Origin: JABACD01 sp047639675
GTDB lineage: Bacteria; Planctomycetota; UBA1135; GCA-002686595
Reading direction: 5' to 3'
Assembly (NCBI GenBank): GCA_047639675.1
Contig: JBLIOI010000022.1
Location: 1 to 45,741, forward strand
DNA: 45,741 nt
The translations under genes were made by a program, and so were the position numbers. The notes beneath the pieces were generated by a model. The model saw nothing but the letters and a program-made list of their open reading frames with translations. It did no database searches and was not told where the DNA came from. Of this stretch, positions 33,991 through 42,531 are shown in pieces. Position 1 is the first letter of the stretch. Each line of letters begins with the position of its first letter.

Positions 33991-35786
33991 TCGTTATCGC
34001 TGAGTTGGCTCAGGTACTCGTACTCAGCCGGGGTAAGACCCGGATTGGACCCGGAAGCGGGCAAATCATCAAGTAGCACTATCGACAATTGGGGTTCAAA
34101 GAGATGCTTGCCGGCGCCAACCAAGTCCGGATCGAGCCAGACTCCCGAGGAAATCCCCAACTCCCGAGTGTCAGGATTCCCGAAGATCCTCTTCAAGTAA
34201 CGGATCCGCGTATTCACGATACGTTTGCCGTCGACCCTCAAGACGAGCCCCAAGCGTGATGATGGCGAACGTGGTGGAAGTTCAAACTCCATGTACCCGC
34301 TACCCCTCAGCCAGACTGCACCCGGACGGAATTCGTGGGGCGTGATCCCTCCCGACTCCACCTTGATTCCATTCGCGAACTCGAGATCCGCCGGAAACAG
34401 TTCAACCAGGAGTTCGATACGTTGATTGGGTTTGGTGCTGAACTTCCCGCTCATACGGCGACCTCCGATCGATTGCAAATCGAGCAAGGGCCCTGTTAAC
34501 GTGTTCTTCGGCCAGTCCTCTGACTTGGGGGCCAAAAGGAAGGGCACGTCCGCTTGTTCGAAATTTTGCCCGCCGATCGCCATCCACTCGAATGACAAGC
34601 CAAAGAGCTCGGTATGCTCAAGACGCAGAGTGAATGCTCCGCTGTTGCCAATTAGATTCAGGGAATCGAACTCGCCGGCTGAGAGTTCGAACTCGCCTCG
34701 CTCGGAATGCTCTTTGTCGCCAACTTCCGCAAGGGCTCCGTCTGAAGTCTTGAGCGTCACCTTAAGTCCGTCAAAGCGCGGCTTGGTCAATTTGACGTTG
34801 ACCGCTCGGGTACGAGGGGTGTTCGCCCCCGCAATCCGGCTCTTACGCGCGGCTGTCCATCCGTCAAGAATACTGGAACTCCCCCAGCGAACGAAAGGGA
34901 CCTCTTCCGAGTCGCCGGGACTCCCAGCAACGATAAGCGTTGCCTTTGCCGTTCGTCCCGATTTCACTAGTGCGGCACGCAAGGCTCCCAACTCAACGTC
35001 GAGCGCTCCCAATCGTGCAGCGTATATGGCTCCCTGCATGGCAGCCTTGCGCGGGTCGTCCGCGCGCCTGAGCAGCACGCTACTCAAACGACTGGCAAGG
35101 CTCTGCTCCGAGTCCTTATCGGCAAAGGCTTCGTCGATCACGCCACCGGTACCACGCCACTCGGACAGAAAGGCAGCGAGTAGTTCCTCGGACGGTTCGA
35201 CGTTTCCCTTGCCGCGCCCACGCAAATCGCCGAAGTGCATCACGGCGAAGACATCAGCTTCAGAGGCAAGCGCCTTCGCAAGCGAGGGCTGCAATGCACT
35301 CGCCACATCACGGGCCGCGCGCACGCGACCGGGATGATCCAACGCTGGAGCAAACCACTCATCAAAGCCGCGACTCAACCCGCAGATGGTGAAATGGCCT
35401 TGGGAAACCGAAGCAAGTGTTCGCCAACCCTGTTTCTGCAAGCCCTCGGCAAGAGTTTCTTGATCGGCGCTCAAGCGGCTCGCGCCGAGTTCCCGCACCG
35501 AGCGCAGGCCATGTTTCTCGGGTGCGGCTCCGGTCAGCAAGGAAGCAAAGGCCGCGCTGCTCGATTGGCTTTGAGGAAAGACACGTTCTGCAGACGCGGC
35601 TTCCTGACTGATAGCGCTCAATACAGGCGTTGAATCATACGCTGCGCCGTAGGCGTGGAGTTCGTCCAGGTCGACACCGTCCCAAACGCACACAAGCACG
35701 GTTTGTGCGTCCGAAACCGGGGGCTCAAAACAGCCCGTGAGTGCAATCGCAACGAGCCCAGCAGAAAGTACGACTCGCATTCTCAT
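33987..35786 (-). CDS. Degenerate sulfatase-like lipoprotein
   Basis: 599 residues with lipobox ALTGC (Cys19). The N-terminal third retains the alkaline-phosphatase-superfamily outline: two metal Asp (D36, D41 in VWDGVDLDELHAYG) and an SxxxxxSLLTG segment with Ser76 at the nucleophile position (SQSSSAAFASLLTG). The usual second metal motif, TSDHGE plus DHG, is missing: at the expected place I see LIVAGSPGDSEEVPF. The C-terminal ~250 residues are beta-rich and not recognised. The gene overlaps both neighbours by 4 nt. It is probably inactive as a sulfatase or phosphatase, and may bind instead. Confidence 0.78.
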   Translation of the reverse strand: MRMRVVLSAGLVAIALTGCFEPPVSDAQTVLVCVWDGVDLDELHAYGAAYDSTPVLSAISQEAASAERVFPQSQSSSAAFASLLTGAAPEKHGLRSVRELGASRLSADQETLAEGLQKQGWRTLASVSQGHFTICGLSRGFDEWFAPALDHPGRVRAARDVASALQPSLAKALASEADVFAVMHFGDLRGRGKGNVEPSEELLAAFLSEWRGTGGVIDEAFADKDSEQSLASRLSSVLLRRADDPRKAAMQGAIYAARLGALDVELGALRAALVKSGRTAKATLIVAGSPGDSEEVPFVRWGSSSILDGWTAARKSRIAGANTPRTRAVNVKLTKPRFDGLKVTLKTSDGALAEVGDKEHSERGEFELSAGEFDSLNLIGNSGAFTLRLEHTELFGLSFEWMAIGGQNFEQADVPFLLAPKSEDWPKNTLTGPLLDLQSIGGRRMSGKFSTKPNQRIELLVELFPADLEFANGIKVESGGITPHEFRPGAVWLRGSGYMEFELPPRSPSSRLGLVLRVDGKRIVNTRIRYLKRIFGNPDTRELGISSGVWLDPDLVGAGKHLFEPQLSIVLLDDLPASGSNPGLTPAEYEYLSQLSDNE

Positions 35787-36754
35787 TTAGCTGCCCTCAA
35801 GGCGGCGAGTTGATCCGGTGCGGGATTACCACCGGAGAGGACCGTAGCAACGCGCAAGGGGTTCTTCGCTGTTCGGCCATCAAGAAGATCCTCGGGCAAA
35901 GCACCACTGAAAACAAACGCTGTCGCCGCAGCTCCCGCGGGCTCAACAATTTCACCGCTTAGCACCAGCCTTTCTTGCGCAGCGAAAATCACATCGTCAT
36001 TGAGAGTGAACATGCCATCGAGAGTCTTCTTGCAGATGGCCACGTTGATTTGGCCGGACTCAAGTGGGCACAGTCCTTGAACTTCCGTGGTGATATTAGG
36101 AACCGGCACAGGTTCTCCACGTTCCAGCCCGAGCGTCATCGAGGGCGCGCCGCATGGTTCGACGCCAAATATGCGAACAGAACTTCCCAATGCGCGCCGG
36201 AGAGCCAGAGAGCTCCCAGAAATCAAGCCGCCGCCCCCAACCGGGATCACGACGACTTCTACTTCAGGCCAGTCTTCTGCAATCTCCAGTCCTACCGTAC
36301 CGGCGCCCTGCACCGTGCGCTCCGAGTCGTAGGGGTGAATCAATAGCGCGCCAGCCTCCACTCGAGCGCGGCAGATGGCTTCCGCTTCGGCGCGATCTTC
36401 TCCAAGCAGGACCTCCGCACCAAGTTCGCGACAAGCGGCGATTTTGTTGGGGAAGGCATCGGCGGGCATCACGATCGTAGCCTTAACGCCTGCGCGTTTC
36501 GCCGCCCAGGCCAGAGCTCGGCCGTGGTTGCCCGAACTTGTGGCGATCACGCCCTGATCACGCTCTGCTTGCGAAAGCTGATCGACTTGATTCCATGCGC
36601 CACGACATTTGAATGAGCCGGTCTCTTGCCGGTTCTCAAGCTTGCAGCGTAATTCAATGCGCTCATCGCCACTGGGAAAAGGGGCCAAGTCCGTGCGCTT
36701 GACAATCCCTTTGATACGGCGAGCCGCTGCTTCGATATCGATGTGGTCGAACAT
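35783..36754 (-). CDS. Threonine/serine dehydratase (PLP, fold type II)
   Basis: 323 residues, without an ACT regulatory domain. The Schiff-base Lys49 is in QETGSFKCRGAWNQ, the PLP-contacting loop is TSSGNHGRALAWAAK, and the phosphate-binding glycine loop is PVGGGGLISGSS. The catabolic or serine-racemase-like branch is more likely than biosynthetic IlvA, because the ACT domain is absent. Reaction: threonine to 2-oxobutanoate or serine to pyruvate, plus ammonia. It lies 13 nt after the GT-C-like gene and overlaps the degenerate sulfatase gene by 4 nt. Confidence 0.93.
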   Translation of the reverse strand: MFDHIDIEAAARRIKGIVKRTDLAPFPSGDERIELRCKLENRQETGSFKCRGAWNQVDQLSQAERDQGVIATSSGNHGRALAWAAKRAGVKATIVMPADAFPNKIAACRELGAEVLLGEDRAEAEAICRARVEAGALLIHPYDSERTVQGAGTVGLEIAEDWPEVEVVVIPVGGGGLISGSSLALRRALGSSVRIFGVEPCGAPSMTLGLERGEPVPVPNITTEVQGLCPLESGQINVAICKKTLDGMFTLNDDVIFAAQERLVLSGEIVEPAGAAATAFVFSGALPEDLLDGRTAKNPLRVATVLSGGNPAPDQLAALRAAK

Positions 36755-36767
36755 CCGCCCAGCTTAG

Positions 36768-38573
36768 TCAGTGCACCCCTTTCGTGCTGCCGAATAGCTC
36801 GGGCAATGGAACTTCCGGTGCGATCCATTCGGGTAGGCCGGCCAAGCCCCACCTAAGAGTGGGTAGATCCACCATAGAAATGGTGCCCTTGGTCTCAAAC
36901 TCACCGACGCGCGCCACGCGCTCCTCGGTCTCAATCCGGACGCCGCGCCAGTTATCGACGCGCTTCCACATCATGATGTACATGAGCATCCCCGACGAAT
37001 GCTCGAAGGGAATTTGGTGAAAGTCTAATTCATAGGGAACCCCAGGACCGAAGGCCCTGCGGCTTGACTTGCAGAAACTCTTCAGCACTTCGACAAAGCC
37101 TTGCCTACTCTCGGCGAGGACGATCCGACCATTGAGAGTGACCGGATTCATTCCCTCGCTGATAAAGAAGCTCGCTAGAACGGGGTGATCGTGCCCTGGC
37201 GACTTGAGCGGTTCCGCCTGCTCAGCAGCTGTCAACTCGCGCATAGCGACAACCGGAGTCACAAAGCCGTGGCGGTCTAGAATGTTCAAGTCGCTGGCGA
37301 AACCAGCTGCACCGATCGCACTCATTACAACGGATGCGTTGGGCTCAAGCAGTTCATCCATCACCAACCCACGTATCTTCCAGAGGATCGCATTCTCGCG
37401 CATCACCTGCCAAATTTCATACTCTGAACGCACGCTGGGCGTACGCCTGCGGAAGTGCATGGAGTCTCGAACGGAGGTCGGAAATAAGAAAACGTTCCAG
37501 CCGGGGAGTAGCGCCAGCGCCAGGCAAGTAACACCACAGGCAATCGCCCCCACTCGTGCGCGAGACCCGGCTTCCCACAAATCTTGAAGCATCCAAGCCC
37601 AGAGCAAAGCGATGAACGGCAAGCCAGGAACCAAGAAGCGACCAAAAGCCATGAAGTCGCCGCTGACAAGAACCGCTAGGCAAGCGAACCCGATCGGCAT
37701 CAAGGCAACGGGCATGGCGTAGGCTCGGCGCTTGGCGCGCAAGGAGAAGAGCAGTCCCGGCACTAAGACAAGCATCCAAAGCGATTCCAGATATTGCGTT
37801 CCGACGTACTGCATCCCGCGCAACAGGCGGTCACCACTGAAGCCCATTTTCGAGTGCACCGTCGTCGCGAAGGCGTGGCCGTAGTACTGGTACTTCCAAA
37901 AGAACCAGGCGCCGTAGCCGAGAAGCAAAATCACGGAGTAGCGCAGAAGCTCTCGTTTGAAAGGCTGTCCACGCATGTGTCGGGCGTACACCGTGAGCGG
38001 AATTAGGACCACAGTCCAATACACGCCCTCGACACGCATCAATGCAACGAGCACCGCAAGCAAGCCTGCAAGCGCGCCAGCTGCTCCATTTTCGCGCAGG
38101 ATCAGACGTTCAAAGGTCAAGAATACGAGCAGCGTGTACGCCATCGTCTCTAGCCCTGAGGATGACCACACGGCAAATGGGGCCGCGAGCGCCAAGGTCA
38201 GAGTACCAAGGCAAGCCACTGTCAGTGACGCGCCGTAGCGCTTTCGAACAAGATAGAAAAGCAGGCCAAGCAGAACGCTACCACACACGAAGCTGATCAT
38301 CGGAATCCACAGCTCGATCGATAAGCCAAGCCTGTGCATCACGGTACCGATCGCCACCAACAAGAAATTGCTGTAGCCCTCCTCCGGCGGCCCATCAAAA
38401 TAGTTGTAGCGCAATCCCTGACCATCCGCCCAATTGCGCATGAATCGAAAGCTGATGTACGCATCGTCAGACACAAACCAAAAGCGCCTGACCAAAGCCG
38501 CGTAGGGCAACCAGATCAGAACTAGAAGTAGTCGTTCAATCCAAGCGGAGGAATTCTTGGTGCTTGTTTCCAT
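36768..38573 (-). CDS. GT-C-like multi-pass membrane glycosyltransferase
   Basis: About 601 residues from the ATG at 38573 (a TTG at 38579 is possible). Roughly ten membrane helices fill the first ~380 residues. The first outer loop carries VSDDAYISFRFMRNWADG, with the Asp pair that GT-C enzymes use to bind a lipid-linked sugar, and PPEEGYSNFL follows. The C-terminal ~200 residues are soluble and probably periplasmic. The enzyme would move a sugar from a polyprenyl-phosphate donor to a surface glycan or protein. It lies between sulfatase-like genes, which supports a role in envelope modification. Confidence 0.82.
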   Translation of the reverse strand: METSTKNSSAWIERLLLVLIWLPYAALVRRFWFVSDDAYISFRFMRNWADGQGLRYNYFDGPPEEGYSNFLLVAIGTVMHRLGLSIELWIPMISFVCGSVLLGLLFYLVRKRYGASLTVACLGTLTLALAAPFAVWSSSGLETMAYTLLVFLTFERLILRENGAAGALAGLLAVLVALMRVEGVYWTVVLIPLTVYARHMRGQPFKRELLRYSVILLLGYGAWFFWKYQYYGHAFATTVHSKMGFSGDRLLRGMQYVGTQYLESLWMLVLVPGLLFSLRAKRRAYAMPVALMPIGFACLAVLVSGDFMAFGRFLVPGLPFIALLWAWMLQDLWEAGSRARVGAIACGVTCLALALLPGWNVFLFPTSVRDSMHFRRRTPSVRSEYEIWQVMRENAILWKIRGLVMDELLEPNASVVMSAIGAAGFASDLNILDRHGFVTPVVAMRELTAAEQAEPLKSPGHDHPVLASFFISEGMNPVTLNGRIVLAESRQGFVEVLKSFCKSSRRAFGPGVPYELDFHQIPFEHSSGMLMYIMMWKRVDNWRGVRIETEERVARVGEFETKGTISMVDLPTLRWGLAGLPEWIAPEVPLPELFGSTKGVH

Positions 38574-38582
38574 CTTCAATCT

Positions 38583-40106
38583 CTATTCATCATCGCCAGC
38601 GTAGCCGAGAGCATTGAGCGCATCGAGCTGGTCTTTCGAAGTCGTCATCTCTCCGCCGAAGGGTGCCGCACTCTCCCGCCAATAGCGTAGAGCGCCGTCC
38701 AACTCGACACGAATTTCTTCATCAAACTTGCGCCCCTTGACCAATAGGTTGGTTTCTTCGCGCGGATCACTCTTCAAGTCGTAAAGGCGAAACTTCTTGT
38801 CGGGGAAACGCGCCATGTACTTGAAGCGCTCTGTTCGAATCGACTGAAACTTGCCTTGGTTCTTCCACACCGGGTCGGAGTTGAAGAGCGGAAGGTTAAA
38901 GGGCTTGGTCGCTTCGGTGAAGACCGGCGAGCGTTCGAGATTCTGCTCATCGAAGGCCAGCGAGAGGTCGATCCCCTCGACATCTTCAGGAACGGAAATC
39001 TCCAGCAACGAGAGTAAGGTCGGCAAAATGTCGATATTGGAGACGACAGCCTCCACGCGCTGGTTTGAGAAGCGGCCACCCGGAAAGTGCATGATGAGCG
39101 GAATGTGACTCTCGGAATCGTAAACCGACGCGCCGTGGTCGAAGGGCTTCGAGTGGTCATAAAGAGTCTCGCCATGGTCGGAGGTGATCACGATCAGCGT
39201 TTCATCGAACACTCCACGCTCACGCAATCCGTCAAATAGACGGCCCAAGTGATGATCAGTCCATGTCACTCCCGCTGCGTATTCGGCCGCCATCGAGCGA
39301 GCGTCGCCAAGTGTCGCCTCGTCTCCCACAAGCACACGTGACGCGAATCCATCCTCTGTGGCCTTGGCGCGCGGTCCCTGTTCTTTAGCAAGGCCCTGTT
39401 TGTTTAGAGCGCTGCGCACCAGCTTCAGATTGTCGATGGACGTATCGATGGTCTCATCGGCGCCCGAGTACATCCCCGCATAGGGCTCCGGAAAATCGTA
39501 GGGGGCATGTACGTCGTAGTAATGCAGGAAGAGGAAGAAGCGCTCGTCTTCTGGGCCCCCGTTATTGCTCACCCAGTCGAGTGCCAAGTCGGTGACTTCA
39601 TTCGCCGGTCGTTGGTAGATGCCCTCACGCAAGCCCTCGGTCACCGTGAAGTTCGCATCGTACTCATCAAAGCCTTGGTGGAAATTCACGTCCGTGTCCA
39701 AAGGGGCCGCTCCAACGAACCCCACCGTGCGAAATCCATTAGCTCCCAACACCTCCGGTAGCATCTCGTTATCAGGATGCACAAAAAACCCGTTGCGCGG
39801 AACACCGTGGGTGTGAGGGTAAGTCCCGGTGAATAGCGAAGTATGCGAAGCCAGAGTCGTTGGTGCAGCGCTGATGCAATTGGTAAAGAGCACACCGTCT
39901 CTTGCCAATGCATCAATTGCCGGCGATTGGATGAACTCATGTCCGTAGCAACCCAAGTGGTCGGCCCGCAACGTGTCTAACGAGATCAAAAGCACGTTGC
40001 GGATAGCGCCGGAAGAATCGCCAGGAACATCGGCTCCTTCTTCTGTACAGCTAATGGATACGCCCAATAGGGTCGCGGCAAAAAGTAGCTTACTGGTCTT
40101 CATCAT
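38583..40106 (-). CDS. Sulfatase-like lipoprotein with Thr nucleophile
   Basis: About 507 residues from Met at 40106. The open frame extends to 40238, but only the shorter start gives a lipoprotein signal (LLGVSISC). The start lies inside the end of the upstream gene. Metal ligands are in LLISLDTLRADHLGCYG and VITSDHGETLYDHSKPFDHG. At the catalytic site, APTTLASHTSLFTG has Thr where sulfatases have the Cys/Ser that becomes formylglycine. So this is a Thr-type member of the alkaline phosphatase superfamily, perhaps a phosphatase or phosphoglycerol/phosphoethanolamine-type transferase. Anchored in a membrane by lipid. Confidence 0.88.
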   Translation of the reverse strand: MMKTSKLLFAATLLGVSISCTEEGADVPGDSSGAIRNVLLISLDTLRADHLGCYGHEFIQSPAIDALARDGVLFTNCISAAPTTLASHTSLFTGTYPHTHGVPRNGFFVHPDNEMLPEVLGANGFRTVGFVGAAPLDTDVNFHQGFDEYDANFTVTEGLREGIYQRPANEVTDLALDWVSNNGGPEDERFFLFLHYYDVHAPYDFPEPYAGMYSGADETIDTSIDNLKLVRSALNKQGLAKEQGPRAKATEDGFASRVLVGDEATLGDARSMAAEYAAGVTWTDHHLGRLFDGLRERGVFDETLIVITSDHGETLYDHSKPFDHGASVYDSESHIPLIMHFPGGRFSNQRVEAVVSNIDILPTLLSLLEISVPEDVEGIDLSLAFDEQNLERSPVFTEATKPFNLPLFNSDPVWKNQGKFQSIRTERFKYMARFPDKKFRLYDLKSDPREETNLLVKGRKFDEEIRVELDGALRYWRESAAPFGGEMTTSKDQLDALNALGYAGDDE

Positions 40107-41493
40107 CACCGCCGATGTATCCGATCGCACGCAGAGCTTTTTCGAGTTCAGGATCACTCGCACCCGTAGCATCCTCCGGCGTAACCCCCTGGATAGATGC
40201 TGTATTCTCAAGATAAGCCGCAAGTAAGCGATCCGCAATATCCGCGTGGTCTGCGATTACATTCAGCTTCTCAGCGGGGTCAACACTCAGGTTGTAGAGT
40301 TCCATGCGATCCTGGTCCACATGTCCAACCAGCTTCCAAACGCCTTCGCGAACAGCATAGCGCTCGATGTCGCGCCAACTCGTTCCAATGAAAGCAGCAA
40401 GGTCAGCATCTGACTCGACGCCTTCCAATGTCTTGCGCAAACTACTCCCTTGGACCTCCGGCGGAGCCTCGAGCCCCGTGAGATCGAGGATCGTCGGCAT
40501 CAGATCAACGTGCTGAGCGATACGTTGTGAATTGCGCCCAACAGCTCCATCCGGCAGGCGGACGATGAGCGGGATGTTTATGGACTCTTCGTAGACCTGA
40601 TACCCATGCTTGACTGTGCCGTGATCGAGAAACTCTTCGCCGTGGTCTGCAGTGAAGATCACCAGAGTCCTCTCACGTAAACCACGTGCCTGAAGCGCGT
40701 CAAGCATCTTCCCCACCGCGCTATCCACCCAACGGATCTCTCCGTCGTACAGCGCTTCAAGAAACGGCAAGTCGCTACCAGAAAACTCTTGAATCATCTC
40801 TTCGTCAGCGAGCATCTTGCCGACTCGGCCTGTGAAAATGCGCTTCTTCTGCGTACTCAAGTTGCCCACGTATTCCTTTCGGAATTCAGCCGGCGGATCG
40901 TATGGACCGTGAGGATCGAGGAAGTGCATGTATAAGAAAAACGGCGCATCGCCTCCCTTGTCCAAAAAATCTGAGCCGATGCTCACCATCTCGTCCACGC
41001 CAGACTGATAGCCGGGGATCCCATGGAACTCGCCGAAGCCCTGATCAAATCCTGTCTTGGCCTGCACGTGGGGATTCTGTGAAACAGCTCCCGTTCGATA
41101 GCCCGCATCAGCAAGAACCTCCGCCAAGGTGGTTAGCGAATTTGAGAGCTGGTTATCCGTCCCCTCCTTCAACACCAAATGCTGCGGTGGATAGAGCGAG
41201 GTGAACATGGAAGCGATCGACGGCTTGGTCCACGGCGCTTGGCTGTACATCGATTCGAAGACGAGGGCTTCCCTTGCGAATTCATCGATACGCGGCGACG
41301 TCTCCACTTCGTAGCCATAGACCCCGAGATGATCCGCGCGCAGGGTATCTACGACGACCAACAAGACGTTGAGGGGAGATGAATGGCCGCCCTCGGGATT
41401 ATTTATGCCGCAGGCGATTAGCCCAGCGCAGCCGAAAAGGCCGAGGATCCATCGCCGCTTCCGGCTGAGCTTCTGATCGTCAAGTCGTGTCAT
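40090..41493 (-). CDS. Sulfatase-like lipoprotein with Thr nucleophile
   Basis: 467 residues with lipobox GLIAC (Cys28). Metal ligands lie in VVVDTLRADHLGVYG and FTADHGEEFLDHGTVKHG. The nucleophile region is SQAPWTKPSIASMFTSLYP, again with Thr at the nucleophile position and no Cys. It is a close paralogue of the next gene downstream; both end in a similar tail (ALRAIGYIGGDDEDQ here, ALNALGYAGDDE there). The pair probably arose by duplication. It heads a minus-strand run that continues through the GT-C gene to acylphosphatase, and is divergent from the dus gene. Confidence 0.9.
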   Translation of the reverse strand: MTRLDDQKLSRKRRWILGLFGCAGLIACGINNPEGGHSSPLNVLLVVVDTLRADHLGVYGYEVETSPRIDEFAREALVFESMYSQAPWTKPSIASMFTSLYPPQHLVLKEGTDNQLSNSLTTLAEVLADAGYRTGAVSQNPHVQAKTGFDQGFGEFHGIPGYQSGVDEMVSIGSDFLDKGGDAPFFLYMHFLDPHGPYDPPAEFRKEYVGNLSTQKKRIFTGRVGKMLADEEMIQEFSGSDLPFLEALYDGEIRWVDSAVGKMLDALQARGLRERTLVIFTADHGEEFLDHGTVKHGYQVYEESINIPLIVRLPDGAVGRNSQRIAQHVDLMPTILDLTGLEAPPEVQGSSLRKTLEGVESDADLAAFIGTSWRDIERYAVREGVWKLVGHVDQDRMELYNLSVDPAEKLNVIADHADIADRLLAAYLENTASIQGVTPEDATGASDPELEKALRAIGYIGGDDEDQ

Positions 41494-41588
41494 GGGTCGA
41501 GAAAAAAGAGGGCAACTACGCCCAACCTTCGGCGGGAATCATACTCGACAGGGAGCGCTCACACTGCGGATCCACTAACTTGTTCCCC

Positions 41589-42530
41589 GTGCAACTTCCC
41601 TTCACAGGACCCTGGCTGCTCGCGCCCATGGAAGGCGTGACCGAGCCTTGCTTTCGCGACCTGCTTCTCGAACGCAACCCCCCCAGCGAATTGGGCGGCG
41701 CCTTCACGGAATTCGTGCGCGTCGTGGACCACGTCATGTCCAGGCGAGTGCTCCGCGCACACCTGGGCCCTTTGCGCTTCAGCGCCCCCGTCGGCCTGCA
41801 ATTGATGGGTGCTGACCTCGCGGCTCTCGAAGGAACAGCGGCGCGCAGCGCTGAAGTAGGTGTGCCAATCTTAGACATCAATTTCGGCTGCCCAGCGAAA
41901 GGGGCCCTTCGTGGTTGTGCCGGATCTGCTGTACTGCGCGACCCCGCTCTCCTGGAACGTATCGTCGCAACTTGCGTGCGTGGGGTGGGCGGCGCCATCC
42001 CAGTCTCCGCCAAGATTCGCGCGGGGGACAATGACGCTCTCCGCGTGGAAGAACTGGCGCGCGCCGCTGAGAGTGGCGGTGCTGATTTACTAACAGTTCA
42101 CTGCCGGACGCGCGCTGAACACTATTGCGAAGAAGTCGATTGGTCACGAATCGCGCGTGCAGCAGCCTCCGTCGACATTCCGGTCTGCGGAAACGGCGGG
42201 GTGCTCACTCATTCCGACTTGGAACGCATGCGCAGAGAAACGGGCTGCGAGTACGTGATGATAGGCCGTGCCGCACTCGGCGACCCTTGGATTTTCTCTG
42301 GCGCCAAGGTGACGAAGACTGAAGCCGCGCGCTTCCTGCTCGACTATGGCGACCTACTACAGGAACGCTCGTCAATGACATCAAAGGGCAGAGCTGGTCG
42401 GATGAAGCAACTGCTACGCCATTGGACAGCTGCCAATTTGGTCGGCAACGAACGTCACAGCTGGTTGGCAGAGAGCGACCCCGACCGGCTATTCCAGCGC
42501 TTGGTCGAGGTCTCAGTTCAAGAAGAGTAG
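41589..42530 (+). CDS. tRNA-dihydrouridine synthase
   Basis: About 313 residues if GTG 41589 is used. The frame extends to 41487 but lacks any ATG, and TTG 41580 is an alternative, so the start is uncertain. Family features are GPWLLAPMEGVTEPCF at the start, the active-site region DINFGCPAKGALRGCAGSAV with the catalytic Cys, then VHCRTRAEHY and PVCGNGGVLTHSDLERM for FMN binding. It reduces uridine to dihydrouridine in tRNA D-loops. It is divergent from the sulfatase run, and its stop is 1 nt from the stop of the convergent Tm-1-like gene. Confidence 0.93.
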   Translation: MQLPFTGPWLLAPMEGVTEPCFRDLLLERNPPSELGGAFTEFVRVVDHVMSRRVLRAHLGPLRFSAPVGLQLMGADLAALEGTAARSAEVGVPILDINFGCPAKGALRGCAGSAVLRDPALLERIVATCVRGVGGAIPVSAKIRAGDNDALRVEELARAAESGGADLLTVHCRTRAEHYCEEVDWSRIARAAASVDIPVCGNGGVLTHSDLERMRRETGCEYVMIGRAALGDPWIFSGAKVTKTEAARFLLDYGDLLQERSSMTSKGRAGRMKQLLRHWTAANLVGNERHSWLAESDPDRLFQRLVEVSVQEE

Positions 42531-42531
42531 A

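Noticed and set aside
34426..35337. 303-residue plus-strand frame opposite the degenerate sulfatase gene
   Set aside because: It is Ser/Arg/Pro-rich and has no start signal or family feature; a GC-frame shadow.
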